This document shows, in pieces, positions 1 to 8,062 of a DNA stretch of 25,285 nt; position 1 is the first letter of the stretch, and each line of letters opens with the position of its first letter. The stretch comes from CAZAKO01 sp964546145. Its GTDB lineage: Bacteria > Fidelibacterota > UBA2242. Below the pieces are notes generated by a model, which saw nothing but the letters and a program-made list of their open reading frames with translations, was not told the origin of the DNA and made no database searches. Location: the NCBI GenBank assembly GCA_964546145.1, contig CAZJIU010000028.1, forward strand, positions 1-25,285. The letters are read 5' to 3'. Both the position numbers and the translations under genes were made by a program.

Positions 1-543
1 TTTCTGCGGATTGTAGATTATCTGCTGCCTCATCTGCACCCTGGTCTTGCTGATGATCAAACCGAGGGTATTAAAACCCAATGGCAACGCAGTGTGCTAC
101 TGGTACTAGCGATCACGTTGCATAATTTTCCTGAAGGTTTGGCAGTTGGCGTGGCTTTCGGCGCCCTCGGTGCCAATCTTCCTGCAGCTACGTTGGCCGG
201 TGCAGTGGCGTTGGCAATTGGTATCGGGATTCAGAATTTGCCTGAGGGCTCTGCCGTCTCGGTGCCGCTTCGCCGGGAGGGACTCTCACGATTGAAATCC
301 TTCTGGTATGGCCAGCTATCAGGAATTGTTGAGCCAATGGCTGGTGTCATCGGTGCAGCTGCAGTAATTTTTATGAAACCGATTTTGCCCTATGCACTGG
401 CATTTGCTGCAGGAGCGATGATTTATGTAGTTGTTGAGGAACTGATTCCCGAATCCCAACTGAAATCCAACAGCGATGTCGCCACTACGGGAGCAATGCT
501 GGGATTTGCTTTAATGATGCTGCTGGATGTGGCTTTGGGTTAA
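1..543 (+). CDS. ZIP family metal transporter (GufA/ZupT-like), 5'-truncated
   Basis: This reading frame is open from base 1, so the gene begins before the window and only its last 180 residues are here; the GTG at 94 is internal, not the start. ZIP proteins move divalent metals such as zinc, iron or manganese across the inner membrane into the cytoplasm. Two family signatures are visible: HNFPEG in the predicted fourth membrane helix and QNLPEG in the fifth, whose His and Glu side chains form the metal site. A VEELIPES segment near the C-terminus is typical of the GufA-type branch and precedes a last hydrophobic helix. The missing part would hold the first helices and any His-rich loop. Metal specificity cannot be told from this fragment. 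The family call is secure. Confidence 0.9.
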   Translation, partial: FLRIVDYLLPHLHPGLADDQTEGIKTQWQRSVLLVLAITLHNFPEGLAVGVAFGALGANLPAATLAGAVALAIGIGIQNLPEGSAVSVPLRREGLSRLKSFWYGQLSGIVEPMAGVIGAAAVIFMKPILPYALAFAAGAMIYVVVEELIPESQLKSNSDVATTGAMLGFALMMLLDVALG

Positions 544-709
544 TTTAATGGAACGTTGATGATAAGGGGCAGGTGATTTTTACGACTGAATTCTGTAACC
601 CGGATCACAGATTATGAATCTAATAGCTTTCATTGTGTTAAACATCACAGCCGATTGATTATTTATTGAATACATTTTTTGGTGTAAATGAACAAGTAAA
701 TTCTAAAGA

Positions 710-726
710 GTGTTAATAATTCACAC
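710..726. promoter_or_regulatory. 17-bp dyad, candidate operator upstream of the large secreted protein
   Basis: GTGTTAATAATTCACAC is a near-perfect palindrome around its central A: seven of eight pairs match. It lies in the 297-bp AT-rich spacer between the metal transporter and the secreted-protein gene, about 115 bp before the ATG. The size and symmetry suit a dimeric helix-turn-helix regulator, but no regulator is identified and the site occurs once by eye. The rest of the spacer shows no other convincing signal except the ribosome binding site of the next gene. Confidence 0.25.
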
Positions 727-840
727 AGGAAGTATCGTTATCGTATTGTAAAATTGACGAACAAAATGTATATTGAGATGTAAATTCATGAAAATAGCCC
801 CAAAAATTTATCCTACTGTAAAACAAAATAGGAGGAAACG

Positions 841-3800
841 ATGAAAAAGTTTGTGTCAATTTGTATGGTTTTAACTCTGCTTATTTCGTTTGTTTGGGCG
901 GCGAATGCCAATCAGACGATCAAACGGGTTCAATGGAGTCGTGAGATGACAGCCAAGTTCACCACCGATGAAAAATCGGATGCCAAACTGGCTGCCAGGC
1001 AAATTGTGCCGACTCGATTCAACGAGAGGGAAATTCGGCAAATTCAAAAGGTTAGTGCGCTGCGGACCGGCTCTGCTGTAAAAGAGCATAAGGCAGTTGA
1101 GCTTTTCAAATCGGGAGCATTTCAAAAGACTGTATCCGTGGTGCCGGATGGTATGGGTGTTGACACTCTGATTGTTGGTCCGGATGGAATCCCGGATACA
1201 ATTTCTTATGTTGTCGGTGATGAAGTTGTCCTGGTGGTTGTTACCGGTACGGATACGGCAATTGTTAATTTTCTGGTAGACGATGGCGATGGTGTGTACA
1301 CTCCTGGGGCAGAACTGATGATTGATGATAAAGAGATGGTGGATGTTAAGTTATGGGATGGTGTCGAATTTGACCAATCTCCGGCTGGTGATGGTATCTT
1401 TATGGCAACGATGAATACCTCCGAATTGGGCGATGGTCCCGGACCACTCATGGCTATCCAGAACGCCATTGTCTTTTTGGATGTAGCCTGGGTAAACTCC
1501 ATGGCGACCAACTACGGGGTGATGAATATTGGTGCACCTGATGAGAATACCAGCATATCGGGTGCGGTAATAATTGATGATGGCTCCGGCATGACTTTTC
1601 CTGCTGCTAATGTGATAGTGGTGGCGGTAATGACTTTTGAAGGTGAAGACCCACTAATTGGTTTTCTGACCAAGACCGATGTAAATGGTGAATATCGCAT
1701 TGAGATTCCGGATATGTATCGAGGGTACTACTATGTTTTCGCAGGAGATGCCTGGCAATTGTATCCTGATATGTTGCCAAATCCACCTAATTATGAATTG
1801 GATGTATGGGGTGATGTCCGCGGTGTAGGGTTCAGGTTGACTATCGGCAGTGAGCTCATATCTGGGTATGTCAAAGATGAAAGTGGAACAGGTGTAGCTG
1901 ACGTTCCGGTATTTGCCGAAGGTGAATCTCAACATCTCGAAACGGTCACCGACGAGAATGGTTATTATGAGATTAAGGTCAATCCTGGCTGGTGGTGGGT
2001 AAATGTCCAGGGGGACTTTGTCCACGGTCAATATATGCTTGATTACGGTCAGGATCTGGAAGTTTTCCAGGGCGACGATCATCCCGTTAATTTTATCCTG
2101 TATGATCTTGACTCCGGATTTGAAGGACATGCCAGCTTAAGCGATGCTACACCTTTGGCTGGGGTGGAAGTTCATGCGGATATCTGGATGGGTGACCATG
2201 GTTATTACAACTATACTGAGACCGATGCGAACGGTGATTACTATGTGGGAGTTTCTACGGCTTTGCAGGGACAAGAAGTTAGTGATGAATACGGGAGTTG
2301 GACTACCAAGTACTGGCTGGGTGCCTGGTACGAAAATGCAATCGTTATGCCCGGAGGCTATGGTGATTTGCTCGCACCTCAGAGTGATCTGGATTTTACT
2401 ATCATAATGCCTGATGCTTCCCTGAGTGGAACTGTGTATAACGCCAATGATAATACTGTCCTGTTTAATGCCCAGATTCATGCTTTTCTCCAAGATTCGA
2501 CCGGTAATTTCCTCGATTACTGGGCATTTACCGATGAGAACGGACACTATGAAGTTCCACTTGTGGGTGGTACGCCACCTAACGGTAATCCCTGGCAAAT
2601 TGAAGTATATTGGCCTGATGAATGGATACCCTCCCTTATCGATCCTTTGATGGTGTTATCCGGTAATAATTTGACAAAAGATTATTATATCAATCCACCG
2701 GTTAAAAACGGTTTTATTGAGGGTTACGTGTTTGATAAAGACGGCAATGGGATCCCGGATGCCCGAGTTGAGATGTATGGGCCGGACTACTATGAAGTAT
2801 ATACCAATAATAATGGTTACTTCTCCATCAGCCGGATACCATTTGGTTGGTATGGTGCTACTGCCTATGCCGAGGGATACGATCCGTATGATATTTATGA
2901 TATAAATGTCGGCAGTGATCCCGTTTATCTGGAATTCTGGATGGGTTCAATTGTCGGCAATATTACGGTTAATGGTCATATCAAGAATACCCAGGCTGTG
3001 CCGATTCCCAACGCCATTCTAATGGCATTTAACTGGAGCTATAACGAGCCGTTTACCCTTTTCACCGACTCATCCGGTTATTATGAATTGAAAGTAAAAC
3101 CCGATAATTATGATTTTCAGGTTGGTGCCAACGGTTTCTTAGCGCAGCGACTCTCAGTAAATATCATGGTTGACACCACGATAAATTTTTCTCTGGAATC
3201 CGCTGGTGCAATCGCGGATACGCTGAAAGGAAATGTAGTTGACGAATCCGGCAATAAATTGCGAAAAGTGTTCGTTTACTTGGAATCCGATAGTTACATT
3301 GGGTTTGCCTATACGAATTTAGAAGGTCAATACAAGGTTGCATTGCCTGCTGGATCCTATAATGTCAGCTATTCTAAGAGAGATTTCAATACCGAATGGC
3401 GGGGTTTTAACTGGCCAAGCGAACGTCCCGAAGATCCGATAATACTTTATCCTTTTTCTCATGTCATTGGGCCGATGATTACTTCAGTTGTGGATGTGCC
3501 TGAAGATCACGGTAAAAAAGTACGTATATCCTGGAAGCGGGCTGAAGGGCTGATAGGCGCGGTGAAGGAGTATCAAATCTGGCGGGCTATCCAGCGATTT
3601 ACTGGTCCGGAGCCTAATCCCGAGACTAAATATGATTGGGATTACGTTACTACTGTACCGGTAAATTCACAAATGGATCAATATAATGTAGTTGTACCGA
3701 CGCTATATGATAAAGTTAGCACTGACATTTATTGGACCGGATTCATGATTTGCGCCATCAGCTGGGATGGCTGGACCTTCTGGAATTCCAATATCCTTGC

Positions 3801-4404
3801 GGGCTGGTCAGAAGACAATCTGCCTCCGGCAGTCCCGGCGAGCCTTGCAGCAGCGCCTGCTGACAAGGCGATAACCTTGAGTTGGGAAGCCGTGACCAGT
3901 GAGAAGATCAAGTATTATACTGTCTATCGCCAGGTCAATGTCGGTTCACTGGAAAAACTGAATTATACCACTGATACTGAATATGTTGATGATGCGATTG
4001 TGCGAACCAATGACTATACCTATACGGTTACCGCGACCGATTTCGGGCTAAATGAATCTGGTCAGGCTGAACTGGTAATCGTACCAAAGAGTACTGTTAA
4101 TGGAATTGAAGCAGCCGAACTGCCAACTGAGTTTGCGCTGAAACCAAACTATCCGAACCCGTTTAATCCGGAAACCACGATCGAGTTTGCTCTGCCAGAG
4201 GCCAGTAAAGTAAATCTGAAGATTTACAACCTTACCGGTCAACTGGTACGTGAGTTGGTAGCCAGCGATTACCCTGCAGGCTATCAAAAAGTGATCTGGG
4301 ATAGTCGGGATGAGTATGGTAAAAATGCTGGTAGTGGTGTTTATATCTATACCTTAAAAGCCGGTAGTTTTTCCCAGACACGGAAGATGATTCTGATCCG
4401 ATAG
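841..4404 (+). CDS. Secreted multi-domain protein with carboxypeptidase-regulatory-like repeats and type IX-like sorting domain
   Basis: The 1,187-residue protein starts at an ATG eight bases after... an AGGAGG at 830-835 (5-base spacing) and opens with a Sec signal peptide (KK, hydrophobic stretch, cleavage near ANA). After an N-terminal region with Asp/Gly-rich loops come seven modules that look like CarboxypepD_reg beta-sandwiches, starting near residues 238, 340, 427, 528, 626, 710 and 795. Each opens with a short SGxV/EGxV-type strand and carries a T-D-x-N/S-G-x-Y turn. Two FN3-like regions follow (about 880-1000 and 1000-1090). The last ~90 residues hold YPNPFNPET at 1104 and end in KMILIR, the FlgD-like/T9SS-type C-terminal domain of FCB bacteria. 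It is probably exported and displayed on the surface or released. No catalytic domain is visible, so an adhesive, structural or glycan-binding role is inference. Confidence 0.85.
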   Translation: MKKFVSICMVLTLLISFVWAANANQTIKRVQWSREMTAKFTTDEKSDAKLAARQIVPTRFNEREIRQIQKVSALRTGSAVKEHKAVELFKSGAFQKTVSVVPDGMGVDTLIVGPDGIPDTISYVVGDEVVLVVVTGTDTAIVNFLVDDGDGVYTPGAELMIDDKEMVDVKLWDGVEFDQSPAGDGIFMATMNTSELGDGPGPLMAIQNAIVFLDVAWVNSMATNYGVMNIGAPDENTSISGAVIIDDGSGMTFPAANVIVVAVMTFEGEDPLIGFLTKTDVNGEYRIEIPDMYRGYYYVFAGDAWQLYPDMLPNPPNYELDVWGDVRGVGFRLTIGSELISGYVKDESGTGVADVPVFAEGESQHLETVTDENGYYEIKVNPGWWWVNVQGDFVHGQYMLDYGQDLEVFQGDDHPVNFILYDLDSGFEGHASLSDATPLAGVEVHADIWMGDHGYYNYTETDANGDYYVGVSTALQGQEVSDEYGSWTTKYWLGAWYENAIVMPGGYGDLLAPQSDLDFTIIMPDASLSGTVYNANDNTVLFNAQIHAFLQDSTGNFLDYWAFTDENGHYEVPLVGGTPPNGNPWQIEVYWPDEWIPSLIDPLMVLSGNNLTKDYYINPPVKNGFIEGYVFDKDGNGIPDARVEMYGPDYYEVYTNNNGYFSISRIPFGWYGATAYAEGYDPYDIYDINVGSDPVYLEFWMGSIVGNITVNGHIKNTQAVPIPNAILMAFNWSYNEPFTLFTDSSGYYELKVKPDNYDFQVGANGFLAQRLSVNIMVDTTINFSLESAGAIADTLKGNVVDESGNKLRKVFVYLESDSYIGFAYTNLEGQYKVALPAGSYNVSYSKRDFNTEWRGFNWPSERPEDPIILYPFSHVIGPMITSVVDVPEDHGKKVRISWKRAEGLIGAVKEYQIWRAIQRFTGPEPNPETKYDWDYVTTVPVNSQMDQYNVVVPTLYDKVSTDIYWTGFMICAISWDGWTFWNSNILAGWSEDNLPPAVPASLAAAPADKAITLSWEAVTSEKIKYYTVYRQVNVGSLEKLNYTTDTEYVDDAIVRTNDYTYTVTATDFGLNESGQAELVIVPKSTVNGIEAAELPTEFALKPNYPNPFNPETTIEFALPEASKVNLKIYNLTGQLVRELVASDYPAGYQKVIWDSRDEYGKNAGSGVYIYTLKAGSFSQTRKMILIR

Positions 4405-4425
4405 GGTGAAGGTAGTAAAAGAACC

Positions 4426-4454
4426 AAGGGGGGCAGGTTAAACCTGCCCCCTTT
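4426..4454 (+). terminator. Intrinsic terminator after the large secreted protein
   Basis: GGGGGCAGGTT and AACCTGCCCCC form a perfect 11-base inverted repeat around one base, giving a very stable GC-rich stem with a small TTAAA loop. A short AA lead-in and a TTT tail flank it. It begins 21 bases after the stop codon, as expected for a transcript end. The T-run is short, but the stem strength makes the call likely. Confidence 0.8.
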
Positions 4455-4591
4455 GATTAATAGCCGTTTGTCAGAATTTCAAAAAGGCATCTCCATTTCA
4501 GGTGACAATCCATATTTTTATTGGAATTTTGGAAATTCTCTCTAATAAATTACTTTACTATTTCCCAAGTATTCGTTAATCTAAAAGTGTC

Positions 4592-5269
4592 ATGCAAAAA
4601 GTAATTATTATCCTGATTGTTTCATTGATTCTTTTCGGATGTGCCGCGCACCCGACAATTAGTCCAATTCCCCTCAAAAAGGGCGAATCCTTCACAGCAA
4701 TTACGTTCTCCTTTGAGAATGTGCTGCCGGTGTTTGTCTACCGCAAGGGACTTAGCGAGTTGAGTGATGTTGGTTTTCGGGTAGGATTGCCGATCTGTGG
4801 ATCTGGGATTGATTACTCACATACGGTATTTCAGCGTCGTGACTCCCGGGACGTGATCAACTTTGGATTATCGTTAACACCCAATTCCAGCATTGATATG
4901 ACCTATTACAGTATCAGAACTTTTTCTAAAAAGCCCGGGAATGCCTTCTATACTGGTTTTCGGGCGATGTATATTCCTCGGGGAATAAATGATCGGGAAA
5001 GTCTGCGAGTTGGGGCATTAGGTGGATTACGATTTAATAATAAAGTGGGCTTGGAACTGGGTTATTTTCACGATCTGGATAAAGGACAACCGATCGAGAA
5101 AATCTTTTCTATGGAACCTGAGAATGACCCCCGCTATCCTGCTAAAACCGAATTCGGTTTTCCATCGGAAAATTCGCGCCTGGTCGGATTATCTCTGCAA
5201 GTTTCGTTGAGTACGACCATTTTTCAAAAAAAAGAACCAAGTCAGAAAAAAGTTAAATCTAAAAAATAG
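4592..5269 (+). CDS. Putative outer-membrane lipoprotein, unknown function
   Basis: The 225-residue product begins with a short lipoprotein signal (MQKV, hydrophobic core, lipobox LFGC), so Cys17 would be lipidated. The mature part is rich in alternating hydrophobic/polar stretches with aromatic residues (for example FYTGFRAMY, VGLELGYFHD), as in small beta-barrels or beta-sandwiches of the outer membrane. The C-terminus is an unusual Lys/Gln/Ser tail ending KKVKSKK. I do not recognise a family. It sits alone between a terminator and the promoter region of the Deg protease gene. No clear Shine-Dalgarno sequence precedes the ATG. A 6-bp perfect dyad (GAATTT-TGG-AAATTC, 4524-4538) lies about 55 bp upstream and might be regulatory. 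The reading frame and export signal are convincing; the function is open. Confidence 0.75.
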   Translation: MQKVIIILIVSLILFGCAAHPTISPIPLKKGESFTAITFSFENVLPVFVYRKGLSELSDVGFRVGLPICGSGIDYSHTVFQRRDSRDVINFGLSLTPNSSIDMTYYSIRTFSKKPGNAFYTGFRAMYIPRGINDRESLRVGALGGLRFNNKVGLELGYFHDLDKGQPIEKIFSMEPENDPRYPAKTEFGFPSENSRLVGLSLQVSLSTTIFQKKEPSQKKVKSKK

Positions 5270-5287
5270 CACCTCGATTTCTTAAAT

Positions 5288-5329
5288 AATCAGTCTGCTT
5301 CAGAAATTGCAAATTTTATCCGACTGATT
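5288..5329 (+). repeat. Inverted repeat after the lipoprotein gene, possible weak terminator
   Basis: AATCAGTC (5288-5295) and GACTGATT (5322-5329) are perfect 8-base inverted arms. The 26-base loop contains a smaller AAATT-GC-AAATT dyad. It starts 18 bases after the lipoprotein stop and its right arm overlaps the proposed -35 box of the downstream promoter. There is no proper T-run, so termination is uncertain; a regulator binding site is an alternative. Confidence 0.4.
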
Positions 5330-5358
5330 TGATAAGTATTGGTGCAGCAACTTATAAT
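5329..5358 (+). promoter_or_regulatory. Candidate sigma-70-type promoter for the HtrA gene
   Basis: TTGATA (5329-5334) is separated by 18 bases from a perfect TATAAT (5353-5358). It lies in the 200-bp gap before the Deg protease start. FCB primary sigma factors can prefer other motifs, so the match to the classical consensus is suggestive only. Confidence 0.4.
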
Positions 5359-5454
5359 TGGTTAAAACCTTTTTACATTTTGACCGTCTAATTAGTGTGT
5401 TAAATATTTTGAAACTTTCTGTAAATGAGCAGGTTAAAACGATGTGAAGAAAAC

Positions 5455-5460
5455 AGGAGG
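5455..5460 (+). promoter_or_regulatory. Shine-Dalgarno AGGAGG that fixes the HtrA start
   Basis: AGGAGG ends nine bases before the ATG at 5470. An in-frame upstream ATG (5425) has no ribosome binding site, and an in-frame GTG (5464) is only three bases away, which is too close. Confidence 0.8.
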
Positions 5461-5469
5461 AATGTGAAA

Positions 5470-6987
5470 ATGGATCAAAGAAAAATAGTTATGGGTACCG
5501 GCGCGATATTGCTGATTTTGGCAGGCATCCTGTTGGGCCAATTATTTTTTAATTCCCATCCGGAAAGGGTAGTGCTTTATGAAAGTTCTCCCCAAAATAC
5601 CCAGCCGGCTTTTATTAATGCTGCGTATCAATCGGGAGAGCAATCGAAGATACCATCCTTAGCAGACTTAAATGAGGCATTTGTCAGCATCGCCAATAAT
5701 GTCAATCCCTCAGTAGTTACCATTATCACTACCAAGGTTGTAAAGATTCGCGGTAATCAGATGTTTCCCGGTTTTGATGATGATTTTTTTAATCGTTTTT
5801 TTGGAATCCCACCTGAGATGGAGCAACGTGGAACAGCCTTGGGCTCCGGGGTGATTGTGGATAAAAAAGGGTATATTCTGACCAATAATCATGTTGTCGA
5901 ACAGGGTACTGAAATTTTGGTCAGACTGATAGATAATCGTGAGTTCGATGCCGAGATAGTTGGCACGGATCCTAAAAGTGACCTGGCGGTAATTAAAATC
6001 AAAGCTAAAGATCTGGCCCCGATTACCTTAGGTGATTCGGATGCGCTGAGAATCGGCGAGTGGGTGTTGGCGATTGGTTCACCATTCTCGGACAATCTCG
6101 ACCATACGGTAACCGCCGGAATTGTCAGTGCAAAAGGTCGGAGTAACGTCATCAATTCTACCAGTTACCAGAATTTTATTCAGACGGATGCCGCAATCAA
6201 TCCCGGCAATAGCGGTGGTGCCCTGGTCAATATCCGCGGTGAACTGGTTGGTATCAATACTGCAATTGCAACTACTGGTTCGGGAAATCTGGGAGTCGGG
6301 TTTGCGATCCCGGTCAACCTGGCGAAAAAAGTTATGCGTGACCTGATTGAGCACGGTAAAGTCATTCGTGCCTGGTTGGGAATAAACATTCAAAATGTTG
6401 ATGATAAAACGGCTAAGGCAATGAATCTGGAATCGCGAAATGGTGTTTTGGTGGGTGGAGTTGTAAAAGATGGTCCGGCAGAAAAGGCTGGGGTCAAGGT
6501 TGGTGATGTGATTATCCGGTTTGATGGAACTGAAGTGAAAAATTCCAGTCAGTTACAGCTTCTGGTATCCAATTCGGATATCGGCAAGGAAAAAGAGGTC
6601 GTCCTGATTCGAGGTAAAAGGGAAAAGTCCATCAACGTCAAACTAGGTGAAATGCCTGAGTCAGTTGGACAATCAGCTACACTATCCTCGACAACCCAAA
6701 GTAAACTGGGTTTAATAGTTGATGAGTTGACTCCTGCCCTGGCTCGGCAATATGGAATCCCCAGCAATGAGGATGGTGTCATTATTACCGGGATTGATAG
6801 AGATAGCGAAGCGGCTCGCTCCTTGCGAGTTGGTGATCTGATTCAGCGTGTTGGTGATCAGGAAATTCGTTCGCTGGATGATTATAACAAAGCGCTCGAG
6901 GCAGCTTCCGGTGAATATATCCTGGTGCTAATCAGACGCCAAGATATGACCTTCTTTGTGACCCTAAAAATTGGCGAAAGCCAATAG
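5470..6987 (+). CDS. degP: Deg/HtrA family periplasmic serine protease (Do-type)
   Basis: This is a 505-residue trypsin-like protease with two PDZ domains, the Do/DegP/DegQ architecture, acting in the periplasm to degrade or refold damaged envelope proteins. An N-terminal hydrophobic segment (about residues 6-27) serves as signal or membrane anchor. The catalytic triad is complete: His141 in TNNHVV, Asp171 in SDLAVI and Ser248 in GNSGGA. PDZ1 spans about 301-394 and PDZ2 about 412-500. The start at 5470 is chosen because of the AGGAGG at 5455-5460; an in-frame ATG at 5425 would add 15 charged residues before the signal segment and has no ribosome binding site. It is flanked by a candidate promoter and a strong terminator, so it is probably a single-gene unit. 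Whether it is DegP-, DegQ- or DegS-like in regulation cannot be told. Confidence 0.95.
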   Translation: MDQRKIVMGTGAILLILAGILLGQLFFNSHPERVVLYESSPQNTQPAFINAAYQSGEQSKIPSLADLNEAFVSIANNVNPSVVTIITTKVVKIRGNQMFPGFDDDFFNRFFGIPPEMEQRGTALGSGVIVDKKGYILTNNHVVEQGTEILVRLIDNREFDAEIVGTDPKSDLAVIKIKAKDLAPITLGDSDALRIGEWVLAIGSPFSDNLDHTVTAGIVSAKGRSNVINSTSYQNFIQTDAAINPGNSGGALVNIRGELVGINTAIATTGSGNLGVGFAIPVNLAKKVMRDLIEHGKVIRAWLGINIQNVDDKTAKAMNLESRNGVLVGGVVKDGPAEKAGVKVGDVIIRFDGTEVKNSSQLQLLVSNSDIGKEKEVVLIRGKREKSINVKLGEMPESVGQSATLSSTTQSKLGLIVDELTPALARQYGIPSNEDGVIITGIDRDSEAARSLRVGDLIQRVGDQEIRSLDDYNKALEAASGEYILVLIRRQDMTFFVTLKIGESQ

Positions 6988-7006
6988 AGTGATCCTCTTT
7001 CTCGAG

Positions 7007-7043
7007 TAAAAATGGGCGGACCTGATGTAGCCGCCCATTTTTA
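7007..7043 (+). terminator. Intrinsic terminator after the HtrA gene
   Basis: TAAAAATGGGCGG (7007-7019) and CCGCCCATTTTTA (7031-7043) are perfect 13-base inverted arms around an 11-base loop. The A-run before and T-run after the GC core make a classical, possibly bidirectional, rho-independent terminator. It starts 19 bases after the stop codon. Confidence 0.9.
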
Positions 7044-7072
7044 TATCGGGTCAATTAGTAAGGTTTATTTAA

Positions 7073-7101
7073 TTGTTTTTTTTATTACCTCCGGCTATAT
7101 T
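7073..7101 (+). promoter_or_regulatory. Candidate promoter for the MTA phosphorylase gene
   Basis: TTGTTT (7073-7078) and TATATT (7096-7101) are 17 bases apart and lie just downstream of a strong terminator, where a new transcript must start. The hexamers are imperfect, so this is a weak call. Confidence 0.3.
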
Positions 7102-7124
7102 TTAAGGTCAAGAATAAGAGAGAT

Positions 7125-7985
7125 ATGGAAGCAAAATTAGGAATATGTGGGGGCACTGGATTTTATCATCTGGCAGATTTTAAAAAGGTAAAATGTATTT
7201 CTTTGAATACTCCTTTTGGCAAGCCATCGGATGATTTTAGTATCTATGAGAAGGGTGGGAAAGAGATTGTTTTTATACCCCGGCATGGACATGGTCATAC
7301 AATCTTGCCCCATAATGTGAATCATCGCGCTAATATATATGGTTTGAAGCAGCTTGGGGTTACGCATGTGATTTCCATTTCCACCGTTGGCAGTTTCCGC
7401 GAAGAGATTGAACCAGGAACAATTATTTTTATTGATCAGTATTTAGACCGAACCAAAGAACATCTTCACGATACCTTTTTTGATCAGGGTCTGGCAGTCC
7501 ATATCTCTTTTGCTGATCCGGTCTGTTCCTGCATGCATAGTCAATTCATTGATATAGCCGGGAAAAGGAGAGTGAAATACACCGCTTCAGGGACTTACGT
7601 CAATATGCAAGGTCCAGCCTTTTCGACCCGGGCCGAATCAAGATTATACAGATCCTGGGGAATGGCAGTAATTGGGATGACCAGTATGTATGAGGCTCGC
7701 CTTTGTCGGGAAGCCGAGCTACACTTCGGAGCAATTACCCAGGTAACCGATTATGACAGCTGGAAGGAAGAGGCTGTGGATGTTGCAACAATCTTGGGCA
7801 ATTTGAATAAAACTGCTGCCAGTGTTGGTCAAGTCATTAGCGATTTTATTGAGCAATTTCCATTTCCGGAGTGTTCCTGTAATTGTCATAATGCCCTGAA
7901 AGGTGCAATCGTATCTGATATCAGTAAACTAGCGCCAGCCTTGAAACGGCGTTATGCACTTCTAATAGCAAAATATTTGTCTTGA
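7125..7985 (+). CDS. mtnP: S-methyl-5'-thioadenosine phosphorylase
   Basis: The 286-residue protein belongs to the purine nucleoside phosphorylase superfamily, MTAP branch. It splits methylthioadenosine, the by-product of polyamine and other SAM-consuming reactions, with phosphate into adenine and 5-methylthioribose-1-phosphate in the cytoplasm. Family motifs are clear: GGTGFY near the N-terminus, TPFGKPSD, PRHGHGH (residues 52-58), STVGS, and TDYDSW at 208-213. Asp209 and Asp211 in TDYD match the residues that bind the 6-amino group of adenine in human MTAP, which favours an adenosine rather than an inosine substrate. A CSCNC cluster sits at 250-254; CXC pairs near the C-terminus are known from archaeal MTAPs, where they form a disulfide. 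Length is typical. The gene stands between a terminator and ileS, apart from the metK-ahcY pair with which it shares SAM metabolism. Confidence 0.9.
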   Translation: MEAKLGICGGTGFYHLADFKKVKCISLNTPFGKPSDDFSIYEKGGKEIVFIPRHGHGHTILPHNVNHRANIYGLKQLGVTHVISISTVGSFREEIEPGTIIFIDQYLDRTKEHLHDTFFDQGLAVHISFADPVCSCMHSQFIDIAGKRRVKYTASGTYVNMQGPAFSTRAESRLYRSWGMAVIGMTSMYEARLCREAELHFGAITQVTDYDSWKEEAVDVATILGNLNKTAASVGQVISDFIEQFPFPECSCNCHNALKGAIVSDISKLAPALKRRYALLIAKYLS

Positions 7986-8047
7986 AGTTAACACTTTATT
8001 TATTAAAATATCGTCCTGTTTGAAAGCGAGACGAAGGTGATTTGTTA

Positions 8048-8053
8048 AGGAGG
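8048..8053 (+). promoter_or_regulatory. Shine-Dalgarno AGGAGG that fixes a TTG start for ileS
   Basis: AAGGAGGT (8047-8054) is a near-perfect anti-16S match and is nine bases before the TTG at 8063. The other in-frame TTG (8042) lies upstream of this site and would translate through it, so the downstream TTG is preferred. Confidence 0.8.
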
Positions 8054-8062
8054 TCTGAATCG

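Noticed and set aside
754..782. Promoter with TTGACG before the secreted protein
   Set aside because: The -35-like TTGACG has no acceptable -10 box at 16-18 bases.
2137..2598. Long open frame on the minus strand inside the secreted protein gene
   Set aside because: It mirrors the codon pattern of the strong + strand gene, has no ribosome binding site and no recognisable protein signature.
1552..3420. DNA-level tandem repeats in the secreted protein gene
   Set aside because: The repeats are visible only at protein level; the nucleotide sequences of the modules are too divergent to count as a DNA repeat.
5425..5469. N-terminal extension of the HtrA protein
   Set aside because: No ribosome site precedes the ATG at 5425, the 15 charged residues would precede the signal segment, and a strong AGGAGG lies inside the extension.
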